A stretch of DNA of 64,000 nucleotides from Alkalihalobacillus sp. AL-G (lineage in GTDB: Bacteria > Bacillota > Bacilli > Bacillales > Fictibacillaceae), in the NCBI RefSeq assembly GCF_030643805.1, contig NZ_CP094656.1, forward strand, positions 3,100,001 to 3,164,000, given 5' to 3'. The translations under genes were made by a program, and so were the position numbers. Shown here in pieces: positions 1-8,702 of the stretch; positions within the stretch are counted from its first letter, which is position 1; each line of letters opens with the position of its first letter. A model generated the notes under the pieces. The model searched no databases. It was not told the origin of the DNA and saw nothing but the letters and a program-made list of their open reading frames with translations.

Positions 1-35
1 ATACTATAGAAAGTATTTATACTTTCTTAACGTGC

Positions 36-62
36 AAAGGACTGACCCCCCAGTCAGTCCTT
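36..62 (-). terminator. hairpin after the first small gene
   Basis: A 10-bp perfect inverted repeat (AAGGACTGAC / GTCAGTCCTT, six-base loop) lies just past the stop of the minus-strand gene at 83-280. The T-run is weak, so termination is probable rather than certain. A second 8-bp hairpin (AGAAAGTA/TACTTTCT) follows at 8-27. Confidence 0.5.
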
Positions 63-82
63 ATTAAAAGAGTAATACTAGT

Positions 83-280
83 TTAACAACCAGCTTTATG
101 TAGTCTCACAAACAAATCGTTTAATTTACGAATTCTCTTTTCTTCACTATTCTTTTGCCCTGTTTCAATATCAGTCAGCTCGCAGCTTACCAATTCAGAA
201 GCGTATTTTTGTTGGATCACCACATCTAATAGTAATGCCTTTTCTTCATCAGACAATCTCAACATCGTTGAAGTACTCAT
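83..280 (-). CDS. small soluble hypothetical protein (65 aa)
   Basis: The product is a short, charged, probably helical protein with no signal peptide or membrane segment that I can see. The frame stays open upstream, but ATG at 280 is chosen because an AAGGGGG ribosome site lies six bases before it; the ATG at 286 would abut that site. It ends in HKAGC just before a hairpin. I do not recognise a family and assign no function. Confidence 0.6.
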   Translation of the reverse strand: MSTSTMLRLSDEEKALLLDVVIQQKYASELVSCELTDIETGQKNSEEKRIRKLNDLFVRLHKAGC

Positions 281-520
281 ATCCATCCCCCTTAAAAGTT
301 CCTTACTAACATTATAAACATATAAGGTTGATGTAGAAAGGGTTTTTAACGAATAATCACCCAATCTAAATATTGGAAATAGATGAAACACTTGTCACGT
401 AAGGCTTTAGACCGTTTTTAGTATATTGAATTTTTTCAAAATATTTAAATTCCTATTATTTCTATAGGTGATATATTATCCCAATAAAACAAAAAACGAC
501 AAGATTTCATCGTACGAAAA

Positions 521-555
521 AAGGATGACCATAATCAATCAGTCACCCATATAAA
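521..555 (-). terminator. terminator of the riboswitch-controlled gene
   Basis: On the minus strand GGGTGAC pairs with GTCATCC (one G-U pair), followed directly by six T. It ends the transcription unit made of the c-di-GMP riboswitch and the 604-789 gene. Confidence 0.6.
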
Positions 556-603
556 CAAGTCGTGCATTCACAACAACTGCTTATTAATAATCTCATCACC
601 TTT

Positions 604-789
604 TTAGACACCGTTATGTAATGAAACTAGATAAACCCATAGAACGGCGCCGCAAAATATTCCAGCATTGAACAGCATGTTGAACCAGCGTTCAGAAATG
701 CCTTTTACAACCGTTTTGATGAACACCAGAATACTCGTATACCCAATTAAAAACATAGCCATCGGCAATAAGACTTGATAAGAAGTCAT
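604..789 (-). CDS. small two-span membrane protein under c-di-GMP riboswitch control (61 aa)
   Basis: The product has two hydrophobic segments (about residues 4-25 and 38-57) separated by a short basic, Trp-containing loop, so it should sit in the cytoplasmic membrane. ATG at 789 follows a GGGAG-type ribosome site. It is the only gene between the c-di-GMP-I riboswitch at 843-930 and a terminator at 521-555, which makes it the direct riboswitch target. I do not recognise the family. Its role is unknown, but the control element places it in a c-di-GMP-dependent switch such as motility, surface attachment or exopolysaccharide (inference). Confidence 0.7.
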   Translation of the reverse strand: MTSYQVLLPMAMFLIGYTSILVFIKTVVKGISERWFNMLFNAGIFCGAVLWVYLVSLHNGV

Positions 790-842
790 TCCATTCCAAC
801 TCCCTCATCAAACATCTCATAAACCGAAGAAAAGCGAAATCG

Positions 843-930
843 TGATGGCAGCTGGCTGGCATATTGCTTGTCCGCAATGAAGCCCCTTTAGCTTTGCGAC
901 GCCATTTTTCAATGGGTTTGCCTTTATCCT
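843..930 (-). promoter_or_regulatory. cyclic di-GMP-I (GEMM-I) riboswitch
   Basis: Read on the minus strand, the conserved GEMM-I parts appear in order: GGCAAACC (around 915-922), a CCATT-GAAA-AATGG hairpin with a GNRA tetraloop, the invariant CGCAAAGC (891-898), a small stem closed by GCAAT (about 862-878), and the closing strand GCCAGCCAGCTGCC (845-858). GGCA near the 5' side can pair with TGCC at the 3' end to form P1. No strong terminator lies between the aptamer and the gene start at 789, so the expression platform may act on translation or by a weaker structure. The assignment rests on motif recognition, not on a covariance search. Confidence 0.87.
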
Positions 931-1047
931 ACGATTTATAAGATATCCCCTTTTTTCAGAATCTTATGTATATTATACTATTTATGACGAAATTTGTCAT
1001 CCCTTAGTTAGTATTTACTATGTTTTATTTCAAAAGAGGTGAATCGA

Positions 1048-1653
1048 ATGAAACTTTCAAAGTCCTTTTATGAACAACCAACCTTGCAACTCGCAAAGGA
1101 ATTACTCGGAAAAGAAGTGATCTATGAAAGTGAAAATGGGCAAGTCGGAGGACGAATCGTAGAGGTAGAGGCATACAAAGGTCCTGAGGATAAAGCCGCA
1201 CATTCCTTCGGAGGACGAAGAACAACACGGACGGAAATCATGTTTGGACCTCCTGGATTTATTTATATGTTTCTTATTTACGGAATGCACAACTGTTTTA
1301 ATATTGTATCGGGACCAGAGGGAAAACCGGAGGCGATTCTGATTCGGGCGATCGAACCAACGATAGGTGTTGAAACGATGCTGCAAAATCGATTTCCGAA
1401 CGTACATACATTTAAAAATTCGCATTTAAAAACACTTACGAACGGGCCTGGAAAACTCTGTAAAGCACTGGGAATAACGATGAAGCAATATGGATGGTCA
1501 TTAACCAATTCTCCAGTCATGGTCACCGAGGGAACAGATGTATATGAATCCGAAATTTCAATAGGTCCGAGAATCAACATCGATTATGCAGGAGAACACA
1601 TCCATCTGCCCTGGCGCTTTTGGATAACGGACAACGCTTTCGTGTCAAAGTAA
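1048..1653 (+). CDS. aag: DNA-3-methyladenine glycosylase (AAG/MPG family)
   Basis: This base-excision repair enzyme removes alkylated purines such as 3-methyladenine from DNA. Family features are visible along the whole 201 residues: the N-terminal LAKELLGKE segment, the catalytic-region RIVEVEAYKGPEDKAAHS, FGPPGFIYMFLIYGMHNC and the NGPGKLCKALGI block. The length matches bacterial members (about 195-210 aa; B. subtilis YxlJ/Aag). ATG at 1048 is preceded by AAAGAGGTG with six bases of spacing, so the in-frame GTG at 1039 is part of the ribosome site and not the start. It is monocistronic; a weak hairpin follows near 1665-1690. Confidence 0.93.
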   Translation: MKLSKSFYEQPTLQLAKELLGKEVIYESENGQVGGRIVEVEAYKGPEDKAAHSFGGRRTTRTEIMFGPPGFIYMFLIYGMHNCFNIVSGPEGKPEAILIRAIEPTIGVETMLQNRFPNVHTFKNSHLKTLTNGPGKLCKALGITMKQYGWSLTNSPVMVTEGTDVYESEISIGPRINIDYAGEHIHLPWRFWITDNAFVSK

Positions 1654-1810
1654 GGTACGGGATTTTACCACTGGAGGTTTTAGTGGATAGATTGGAATTT
1701 AAAGGAATAGATCAACGCTAAGACGGATCGGATCAATACCTGTTAAAAAGGTCGCCATCTAATCTCTCTTCGACGAGGAATTCGAATGACAACCTTCCTT
1801 TTTCCCAAAA

Positions 1811-2485
1811 TCAATGTGATGGATTGAATTCCTTTATTTCTAAGTCCTCTTCAGAAAGATCCTGTTTTTCCTTGGAACTCACTGACATTAGTCCAATCAA
1901 TTGAGCTACCTTCTTTTTTCGGTTCGTATAACGGAACAGTATTATTAAATACCAGAAAGCAATAATCGTACCCGTTTTCAATACGAGCTCAAGACTTAGT
2001 GCAATTCGATCAAAATCGATAATATTTAAAATATAGGATGCGGCAATCCCGAATAGGAACGCTACAACCCAAACCCCTGGGCGTAAATCCCGATAGCCTC
2101 TATAAAGCGTACGTACAAATGAGGTGAGCAGTCCTAATTCTGTTGTATTGTACTGATGAAGTCGATTTTTCGTAAATTTCAAATCTGGTCCGATCCCATT
2201 CGAGCGTTTTTTATCGCTCAACTCTCGGAAAAACAATTCGAAATCTATGAAACTTGCAAGGCTGTTTTCAATCTTACGATGCATATAGTTGTGATACATA
2301 TACCAACGATAGACAATTTCTGCAATTCTTAACGTACTGTAAAGAAGTAAAGTGACAAGAGCAAATTGAATCCAGAAGTTTTCTAGTAGAAAATCAAGAA
2401 ATGCCCAAGTCATCATTATCAATGTCTCGATTTTTGTCAGGAATAATGAAATCACAAGTAGTATGAGATCTGCAAATGTATCCAC
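1811..2485 (-). CDS. hypothetical integral membrane protein (224 aa)
   Basis: Hydrophobic segments lie at about residues 4-33 (one long or two short), 37-58, 137-158 and 165-186. A charged loop of about 75 residues separates the two membrane halves, and the C-terminal tail is acidic. The start is GTG at 2485, with AGGAGG eight bases upstream. No known motif is visible. It is a single gene flanked by unrelated genes, so context gives no functional clue. Confidence 0.75.
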   Translation of the reverse strand: MDTFADLILLVISLFLTKIETLIMMTWAFLDFLLENFWIQFALVTLLLYSTLRIAEIVYRWYMYHNYMHRKIENSLASFIDFELFFRELSDKKRSNGIGPDLKFTKNRLHQYNTTELGLLTSFVRTLYRGYRDLRPGVWVVAFLFGIAASYILNIIDFDRIALSLELVLKTGTIIAFWYLIILFRYTNRKKKVAQLIGLMSVSSKEKQDLSEEDLEIKEFNPSH

Positions 2486-2669
2486 GATTGTAGCCTCCTG
2501 TTATCCCAGTTAACTCCATCATATCATTTTTCAAGTCAATTGATGACAAACTTTTACAAAATGACGAAAATTTTCTCAAGGCTGATACCCCCCTATCCTC
2601 ATCCCAAACAGGCGAAAACTATGTATGGGTACAGTAGATAAACTTAATCCACTTTGGAGGTATGAAATA

Positions 2670-2867
2670 ATGAGAATCGTGTTTTTTGAAAAAGGGGAAT
2701 TAATGATTATTGTAGGTTCTTCAAAGCTAAAAGGAGAACTCACTATAGAACAGATTAGATCAGAGAGTGAAAAGAAGTCGAAAGAGCTCTCGCAGCTACT
2801 CGGACGTGAGATCGGTTTTATGATCGACATGAACGGTAAGTTGAACTCCGAAATGCCAATTAAATAG
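2670..2867 (+). CDS. small hypothetical protein (65 aa)
   Basis: This soluble, charged 65-residue protein has an N-terminal beta-rich part and a helical lysine/glutamate-rich middle. ATG at 2670 has a TTGGAGG ribosome site nine bases upstream; the longer in-frame ATG at 2625 has none. A strong intrinsic terminator follows at once, so this is a single-gene unit. I do not recognise the family. Confidence 0.7.
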   Translation: MRIVFFEKGELMIIVGSSKLKGELTIEQIRSESEKKSKELSQLLGREIGFMIDMNGKLNSEMPIK

Positions 2868-2878
2868 GAAAAAGGACC

Positions 2879-2915
2879 ACTGAGTGAGGGTGCATGTGCC
2901 TCACTCGGTTTTTCG
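2879..2915 (+). terminator. intrinsic terminator
   Basis: GAGTGAGG pairs with CCTCACTC across a short loop and is followed by GGTTTTTCG. It ends the 2670-2867 gene. Confidence 0.85.
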
Positions 2916-3026
2916 TTTAATGAGGTGGGTTTCAAGTTTATAATTCAACCATTTCATAATGACAATCTGTCCAAACGAAAAAGAGAGCAGCCGGATTGAC
3001 GCCACCCTCATTTTTACATTACTCAA

Positions 3027-3797
3027 TCAGTTTTCAAGCAAAAGCCCTTGTTCCCTCATTCCATCGATGACCCGGTTCGACAATAGTTCATATCCCTTTG
3101 GATTTGGATGAATGTAATCACTGAAGTACTCTTCTTTGTTTTTATGAAGATATACCTTGTTCGTAGGAATGAAAATCGTGTTAGGATACTCCTTCGTCAT
3201 CGTGAACGTTGTGTTGTTCCATTTTTTAAGTATCCCGCTGATCTGATCATGATTCAACAGACTTCCATATGGATCGTACATTCCAAGTAATATTAAGGGT
3301 GAATGACGGTTATCCCTTCGGATTTGGCCAATCAACTGATATAGATTATTTTCAAATTGCTTTCTCTTTCGTTCCATCTCTAATGGATTGATCGTTTGGA
3401 AATCCCGTCTTGCTGCCTGAATAAAATCGTTTGTTCCGACAAATAAAAACACATAATCTGCCGTACGAATCGATTGTTGAGCTTTCGCGTTTTGAATGTG
3501 GACCATGATTTGGTCTGTCCGATATCCACGAACGGCATACCGCTGTACCGAGACCTCTTTATTCCAAGCAAGACTTAAATGCTCTTTAACACGCCCGATG
3601 TAGCCTACGCTTTTCGGGTCTCCGCTCCCATAGGTCAGAGAATCCCCGATTGCAACTACTTGTACTGCATTTGGATCTTGAGCAGCAGTCGTGGACAACT
3701 TATTATCAATGTATTGAATCGCGATGATGATGCCAATCAGACAGCCTATCCATACGCAAAGTCGTATTGTTTTTTGCAGCACAGCTTGTTTCCTCAA
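3027..3797 (-). CDS. membrane-anchored SGNH/GDSL-family hydrolase (YpmR-like)
   Basis: This is a predicted lipase/esterase-type hydrolase acting outside the membrane. A signal-anchor helix spans about residues 10-27. Block I is AIGDSLTYGSG (nucleophile Ser), block III is FVGTNDF, and block V is DYIHPNPKGY with the Asp-x-x-His pair, so the catalytic set is complete. The size (256 aa) and architecture resemble B. subtilis YpmR. The start appears to be TTG at 3797, with AAGGG six bases upstream; no better-placed ATG covers the anchor. Substrate is not predictable. Confidence 0.85.
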   Translation of the reverse strand: MRKQAVLQKTIRLCVWIGCLIGIIIAIQYIDNKLSTTAAQDPNAVQVVAIGDSLTYGSGDPKSVGYIGRVKEHLSLAWNKEVSVQRYAVRGYRTDQIMVHIQNAKAQQSIRTADYVFLFVGTNDFIQAARRDFQTINPLEMERKRKQFENNLYQLIGQIRRDNRHSPLILLGMYDPYGSLLNHDQISGILKKWNNTTFTMTKEYPNTIFIPTNKVYLHKNKEEYFSDYIHPNPKGYELLSNRVIDGMREQGLLLEN

Positions 3798-3854
3798 TTC
3801 TGACCCTTACGAACCTCTTAGTATGTGTTTAAAATGAAGGTTTTTGAACAACCT

Positions 3855-4019
3855 TTAATAATCATTATTCAGATAATCATTCTTCGTATAACCATACTCT
3901 TCCCATAAATGATAGACATCGTGGTCGATTGTGTCAACAGAAATGAACCGTTTCACTAATGCACATACCCCGACTGTCCCTAATATAAATGCAAAACAAG
4001 AGAGTACCGCAGATGTCAT
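3855..4019 (-). CDS. small single-span membrane protein (54 aa)
   Basis: One hydrophobic helix (about residues 3-22) is followed by a short polar, acidic tail ending in NNDY. ATG at 4019 is chosen because AGGAGGGGGAG lies just upstream; the ORF itself opens earlier inside that site. It sits between the SGNH hydrolase and the GGDEF-EAL gene, all minus strand. Unknown function. Confidence 0.6.
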   Translation of the reverse strand: MTSAVLSCFAFILGTVGVCALVKRFISVDTIDHDVYHLWEEYGYTKNDYLNNDY

Positions 4020-4101
4020 CCTTTCTCCCCCTCCTTCCACAAAACTGATTAGAACATTTTATGGGGAGAAAAAGTATTGTAGAACAGATGATATGCTGGA
4101 T

Positions 4102-6741
4102 TCAGGAATGAACGACAGGGTGATTTGATAAAACTTCCTCGATTTTAAGTTCATCCATCGGTCGGTAAAAATGGAATCCTTGGACCTCATTGCATCTTTG
4201 TTGCTTCAAAAAGGCAAATTGCTCGGCTGATTCGACCCCTTCTGCCACTACACGCATTTTCATGCTATGACCTAACATGATGACTGCACTCGATATCGCT
4301 GCCTCGTCAGATCCATTTGCGATTCCTTTTACAAACGATTGATCGATTTTTAATGAGTGTACCTGAAACTTTTTCAAATAGCTTAATGATGAATAGCCTG
4401 TTCCAAAATCGTCGATCGCAATCCGAACACCCATTTGATGCAGCTGATCAAGGCTTTGAATAATACTATCCTCATATTTCATCAGAGTGCTCTCCGTTAT
4501 TTCAATCTCGAGCCACTTACCATCCATCCCTGTATCGGTCAATACATTACATATAGATGCTGCTAGTTGTCTTTGAAGGAATTGCCTAGCTGAAAAATTA
4601 ACCGCAATCCGTATCGGTCTAAACCCTTTTTCCTGCCACTCTTTGTTTTGTTTACATGCACACTCAAGCACCCAATTGTCAATTTGAACGATTAAACCTG
4701 TCTCTTCAGCAAGCGGGATAAACTCTCCTGGAGACAGGGTTCCCCACTTTGGGTGGTTCCACCGTACTAACGCTTCCACAGCGATAATCTCTTTTGTGTT
4801 GACATCTAATCGAGGCTGATAATGAAGTATGAATTCATCGTTTTCGATAGCCTTATGTAGTTCATTTTCAAGCACTAACCGATCATATTGATTCACATTG
4901 ATCGACGGCTTGTAAAACTGAAACGAATTTCTACCCTTTTCTTTTGCTCGATACATCGCCATGTCTGAATAGACTAGAAGCGTTTCAGCATCTTCCCCAT
5001 CATCGGGGTAAAGTGCAATACCGATACTGGTAGAAATCCGAAATTCATGTTCGTCAATCAGTAATGGCTCCTCAAAGATTTGCAATATTTCCTGAGCTAA
5101 ATACACGACGGTACTCGTATTGTGAATACACGGCATGAGTACAGTAAATTCATCTCCACTCATTCGGTAGACCATTCCCGTATCTTGCAGTACATCACGT
5201 AATCTTGAAGCAATCACTTGCAAAACACGATCACCGAATGCATGACCTAATGAATCATTTATAACCTTGAAACGATCCATATCAAGAAAAAGAACCCCAA
5301 TCACCTCATTGCTGTGACGACATTTTTCAATCATTCGGTCAAGGTCCTCCTGAAATTTCCTCCGGTTCGGCAAACCTGTTAATGAATCGTGATAAGCCAT
5401 TTCTTTAATCGTTTCCTCCGTTTTCTTCCGTTCTGTAATATCCCGAGCAACTACCACGACTTGTTTGACCTGATTCGAATCCGATAGAACCGGTACAGCT
5501 CTTGCTTCGATAACGATGTATACCCCCGATTCATGCTGGTATCTGCATTCTACATCCTGCTTTGTTTTCGTTACAATCATCGTTTGAAAGCTGTTCATGA
5601 CGTTTTGCCTATCATCTTCATGAATATGTACCAAAAAGGAGTTCCCTAGATTCGCAGTCTTTCCGAATATTTTACGGTAGGAAGGTGAAACATAGTTTAC
5701 TTTTCCTTTAGGATCCAGCGTTACAATCAAATCAAGCATGTTTTCATTAATAATCCGAAAGCGAGCTTCACTATCTTTGAGGGCTTGCTTTGTTTGTCTT
5801 TGTTCAATAGCAAGTACAGCGAGGTCAGTGTACATTTTGATCAAACGTTCGTCACCTGATGATGGAATGCGCTGCTTCAAGCTATAAACCGTAACAATTC
5901 CAAGCAGCTCTTCTTTACTTGAGAGAATCGGCATTACCCAATATGCATTTATTTTGTGCTCTGAAAAGAAATGATGCAGGTGTGCACATAGTGGATCATT
6001 TTCAATATCCTCAATAACGACAGGCTCCTTTAAGATGGCCGCCTTTCCACATCCGCTCACGTTTTCGCCAAGTACCATTTCAGAAAGCTGCATTGCGTAC
6101 TCCTCGTTTATGGTAGGTGCGGTTGCAAGCTGCAAGACATTTTTTTCCTTTGAATAGAGATGAACCGTACATAATACGTCGTTAATATGACCTTCAAGTG
6201 TCTTTACAGTAACTTCAAGAATTTCTTCGAGCATTGTGTCGGTAGCAATCAGTTCAAAGATCCGCTTCTGCCCTTTAAGCTGGGCTTCCATCTCTTTTTG
6301 CTGCTGAATTTCGTGATTTTTGTTCGTCACATCACGAACTGCTGCGAGGATATGACTGCACTCCCCTTCTTCATTAAAAATGGGGGTTAAAATGGTTTCT
6401 CCGATCATTTTTACGTTGTTCGTGTGGGTTTCTACCTCGTAATGATAGGGAACCTTCGTTTGATAAGCAATTTCATATGCCCTTTGAAGCTTGCTGAACA
6501 CCCCTTCAGGTAAGACCTCTTCCATCAGTTTTCCGAAAGAAGCCTGTGACATCCCTGAATACTTTAATGCCGTTTCATTTGCTGTGATATATCGGAATTT
6601 TGGCCCTTCTTCTACTTCCATTAGAAAAACCATATCCAAAAAACTGTTAAAAATCTTTTGCAGATGATCTGCTGGAATTCGATTAAACATACGCCCACGT
6701 TCCCCTAAATAAAATTCTTTTGTTTTCGACATATTTTTCAT
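4102..6741 (-). CDS. PAS-GAF-PAS-GGDEF-EAL c-di-GMP signalling protein (879 aa)
   Basis: Cytoplasmic multi-sensor protein of c-di-GMP turnover. Visible order: PAS with PAC (about 20-140), GAF (about 155-310), second PAS/PAC (about 325-445), GGDEF (about 445-610), EAL (about 620-870). The cyclase signature is degenerate (RMSGDEF in place of GGDEF), and the RxxD inhibitory site expected nine residues upstream is absent. The EAL half keeps EALVRW, EITEST, IDDFGTGYSS, the LKID lysine and EGVES, so phosphodiesterase activity is likely. The GGDEF half may be weakly active or may bind GTP to regulate EAL (inference). No transmembrane helix is seen. It is monocistronic and about 3 kb from a c-di-GMP riboswitch. 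Confidence 0.95.
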   Translation of the reverse strand: MKNMSKTKEFYLGERGRMFNRIPADHLQKIFNSFLDMVFLMEVEEGPKFRYITANETALKYSGMSQASFGKLMEEVLPEGVFSKLQRAYEIAYQTKVPYHYEVETHTNNVKMIGETILTPIFNEEGECSHILAAVRDVTNKNHEIQQQKEMEAQLKGQKRIFELIATDTMLEEILEVTVKTLEGHINDVLCTVHLYSKEKNVLQLATAPTINEEYAMQLSEMVLGENVSGCGKAAILKEPVVIEDIENDPLCAHLHHFFSEHKINAYWVMPILSSKEELLGIVTVYSLKQRIPSSGDERLIKMYTDLAVLAIEQRQTKQALKDSEARFRIINENMLDLIVTLDPKGKVNYVSPSYRKIFGKTANLGNSFLVHIHEDDRQNVMNSFQTMIVTKTKQDVECRYQHESGVYIVIEARAVPVLSDSNQVKQVVVVARDITERKKTEETIKEMAYHDSLTGLPNRRKFQEDLDRMIEKCRHSNEVIGVLFLDMDRFKVINDSLGHAFGDRVLQVIASRLRDVLQDTGMVYRMSGDEFTVLMPCIHNTSTVVYLAQEILQIFEEPLLIDEHEFRISTSIGIALYPDDGEDAETLLVYSDMAMYRAKEKGRNSFQFYKPSINVNQYDRLVLENELHKAIENDEFILHYQPRLDVNTKEIIAVEALVRWNHPKWGTLSPGEFIPLAEETGLIVQIDNWVLECACKQNKEWQEKGFRPIRIAVNFSARQFLQRQLAASICNVLTDTGMDGKWLEIEITESTLMKYEDSIIQSLDQLHQMGVRIAIDDFGTGYSSLSYLKKFQVHSLKIDQSFVKGIANGSDEAAISSAVIMLGHSMKMRVVAEGVESAEQFAFLKQQRCNEVQGFHFYRPMDELKIEEVLSNHPVVHS

Positions 6742-6919
6742 TATTCTACCTATATTGTATACAAGTTAGGAAAATATTGAAAGTTAAGGAAATAATTTTT
6801 CCTATTTGTTTTGACCAAAACTTAGCGGTTTAGTGATATTTACTCATTTTTACATATTTTTCTTTTATTCCGTAAAAGATAGAAGAGGAAATTGATCAAG
6901 TAAAGAAGGAGAAATTACT

Positions 6920-7537
6920 ATGACAAAAAAGAAGCTATCTATGTTTTCCGTAGTTGTAATTGTATTGGGAATGATCACTGCTTGTGGGAGCCAAGATACA
7001 GCAAAAGCAGAAGGTACAGATGTTAAGCCGGTAAACGTTACAAACATCAAAGGGAAGAACTTAGATCAAAAAGCTCCGGCTACTGCTATGGCAGAGCTCT
7101 ATAATGCTAAGAAAGAAAAGGTTGGCACTGCCCATCTTACAGAATCGAAGGAAGGGGTTAAAATTCATATTATGGCTTCTACCCTTTCACCTGGACCCCA
7201 TGGATTCCACATTCATAAAGTAGCAAAGTGTATAGCACCGGATTTCGAGTCTGCTGGGGAGCATTTTAACCCGGGTAAGAAGGAACATGGATTTGAAAAC
7301 CCGAAAGGATTCCATGCAGGTGATTTACCAAACATCGATGTAAACAAAGATGGCATGGTTAAAGCCACCGCTGTTACTAAAAATGTGACCTTACAAAAAG
7401 GTAAACCAAATTCACTTTTTGATAAGGACGGCAGTGCGATAGTGATCCATGAAAAGCCAGACGATTACAAAACTGATCCTGATGGTAAAGCAGGTAAACG
7501 TGTTGCTTGTGGAGCGATCCAGCCTGCAGCACATTAA
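6920..7537 (+). CDS. sodC: lipoprotein Cu/Zn superoxide dismutase
   Basis: Extracytoplasmic enzyme that dismutes superoxide, anchored by a lipid. The signal peptide ends in the lipobox MITAC (Cys about residue 22), followed by a polar linker. The SodC fold carries the copper ligands in GPHGFHIH, the zinc-loop histidines in AGEHFNPGKKEHG and FHAGDLPN, the Asp in FDKDGSAIVIH, and the disulfide partners in KVAKC and RVACG, so the metal set looks complete (B. subtilis YojM is the comparable protein, which lacks part of it). Start ATG has AAGGAG upstream. A single-gene unit with a strong terminator. Confidence 0.94.
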   Translation: MTKKKLSMFSVVVIVLGMITACGSQDTAKAEGTDVKPVNVTNIKGKNLDQKAPATAMAELYNAKKEKVGTAHLTESKEGVKIHIMASTLSPGPHGFHIHKVAKCIAPDFESAGEHFNPGKKEHGFENPKGFHAGDLPNIDVNKDGMVKATAVTKNVTLQKGKPNSLFDKDGSAIVIHEKPDDYKTDPDGKAGKRVACGAIQPAAH

Positions 7538-7547
7538 ATGGATGACT

Positions 7548-7590
7548 AAAAAAACTGAGTGGAGAACCATTTCCACTCAGTTTTTCTTTT
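7548..7590. terminator. bidirectional terminator between sodC and menC
   Basis: ACTGAGTGGA pairs with TCCACTCAGT, with A7 on one side and TTTTTCTTTT on the other. It serves convergent sodC and menC; the menC stop codon lies at its edge. Confidence 0.85.
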
Positions 7591-8702
7591 CACGTATAGA
7601 TTTGTAGTTCAGTACGATGCTGTTCAAGGATTTGTCTTGATATGTCATAACCAATACCTGCCTGCTCAGAACAATGGATTGAGCCACGGTCGACAATAAT
7701 TTCCGGCTCGATGATATCTTCCCTCCAATAATTCGCAGAGGCTGATATATCTCCTGGAATCGTAAAACCATCCAAGGTAGCAAGGGCAATGTTGTGAGCA
7801 CGTCCGATTCCGGTTTCCAGCATCCCTCCTGCCCAAACACGCAAGCCATTCTTCAAACAGAGATCATGAATCCTTTTCGCTTCGGAAAGTCCTCCAACAC
7901 GACTCATTTTAATCGTAATGACTTGTGCGCTTCCGAGTTCGATTGCAGTCCGGACATCATCGAGTGAACAAATACTTTCATCGAGACAAATTGGTGTGGA
8001 CATCTGTTGTTGTAATTTCGCATGATCTACAAAATCCAGATACCTGAGCGGCTGCTCGATCATCATAAGATTGAACGGATCGAATCGCTTCAACCGATCA
8101 GTGTCATTCAATGTATATCCTGAGTTAGCATCTACCATTAAAGGGATATCAGGATATGTTTCACGGATTGATTCAATGACATCGATATCTGTTCCCGGCT
8201 GTATCTTTATTTTTATCCGTTTATACCCTTGTTCAACAGCACCTTCCACTTTTTTTAAAAGCGTAGGTTTATCCGTTTGCAGTCCAATAGCAATCCCTAC
8301 CTCAATTTGATCCCTCGTTCCACCGAGTACTTCATATAATGGCTTATTTTGACTCTTGGCGTACCCATCCCAGAGGGCGGTTTCCAAACACGATTTAGCC
8401 ATATGGTGCCCACGGAATTGAGAGGTCAGCTTCGATAACTCATCTGGATGTTGAAAATTCCGCTGATTTAACATTGCGGGTATAAGAAATGTTGAAAGGG
8501 CATAGCGGCAGGTTTCCGTTGTCTCCTCTGTATACCAAGGTAAACGAAAGGCAGAGCACTCACCCCAACCGATGATCCCACATTCAAATTCAACCTCACT
8601 AATCAAAAAGGGTCTGTTTTCGACTTTGCCGAGAGCCGTTACAAATGGATTTTTTAACTGAAGCTCGATCGTATGAATGGTAATTTTTTTAACGTTCATC
8701 AT
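7590..8702 (-). CDS. menC: o-succinylbenzoate synthase
   Basis: Enolase-superfamily enzyme that dehydrates SHCHC to o-succinylbenzoate in menaquinone synthesis. The catalytic set is visible: the KIKIQPG lysine pair, metal ligands in MVDANSGY, MIEQPL and CLDES, and the second lysine in ITIKMSRVGG; GGMLETGIGRAHN follows. The length (about 370 aa) is typical. The reading frame overlaps the end of menE. Three ATGs (8708, 8702, 8699) and a GTG at 8714 compete; 8702 is preferred because AAGGGTG then sits at usable spacing. Last gene of the men cluster. Confidence 0.93.
   Translation of the reverse strand: MMNVKKITIHTIELQLKNPFVTALGKVENRPFLISEVEFECGIIGWGECSAFRLPWYTEETTETCRYALSTFLIPAMLNQRNFQHPDELSKLTSQFRGHHMAKSCLETALWDGYAKSQNKPLYEVLGGTRDQIEVGIAIGLQTDKPTLLKKVEGAVEQGYKRIKIKIQPGTDIDVIESIRETYPDIPLMVDANSGYTLNDTDRLKRFDPFNLMMIEQPLRYLDFVDHAKLQQQMSTPICLDESICSLDDVRTAIELGSAQVITIKMSRVGGLSEAKRIHDLCLKNGLRVWAGGMLETGIGRAHNIALATLDGFTIPGDISASANYWREDIIEPEIIVDRGSIHCSEQAGIGYDISRQILEQHRTELQIYT

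Noticed and set aside
1683-1721. 12-codon ORF after GGAGG behind the DNA glycosylase gene
   Set aside because: No gene follows on the same strand, so it cannot be a leader; the GGAGG is part of a small hairpin.
2576-2935. 119-codon frame on the minus strand
   Set aside because: It is antisense to the 2670-2867 gene and reads through its terminator; no ribosome site.
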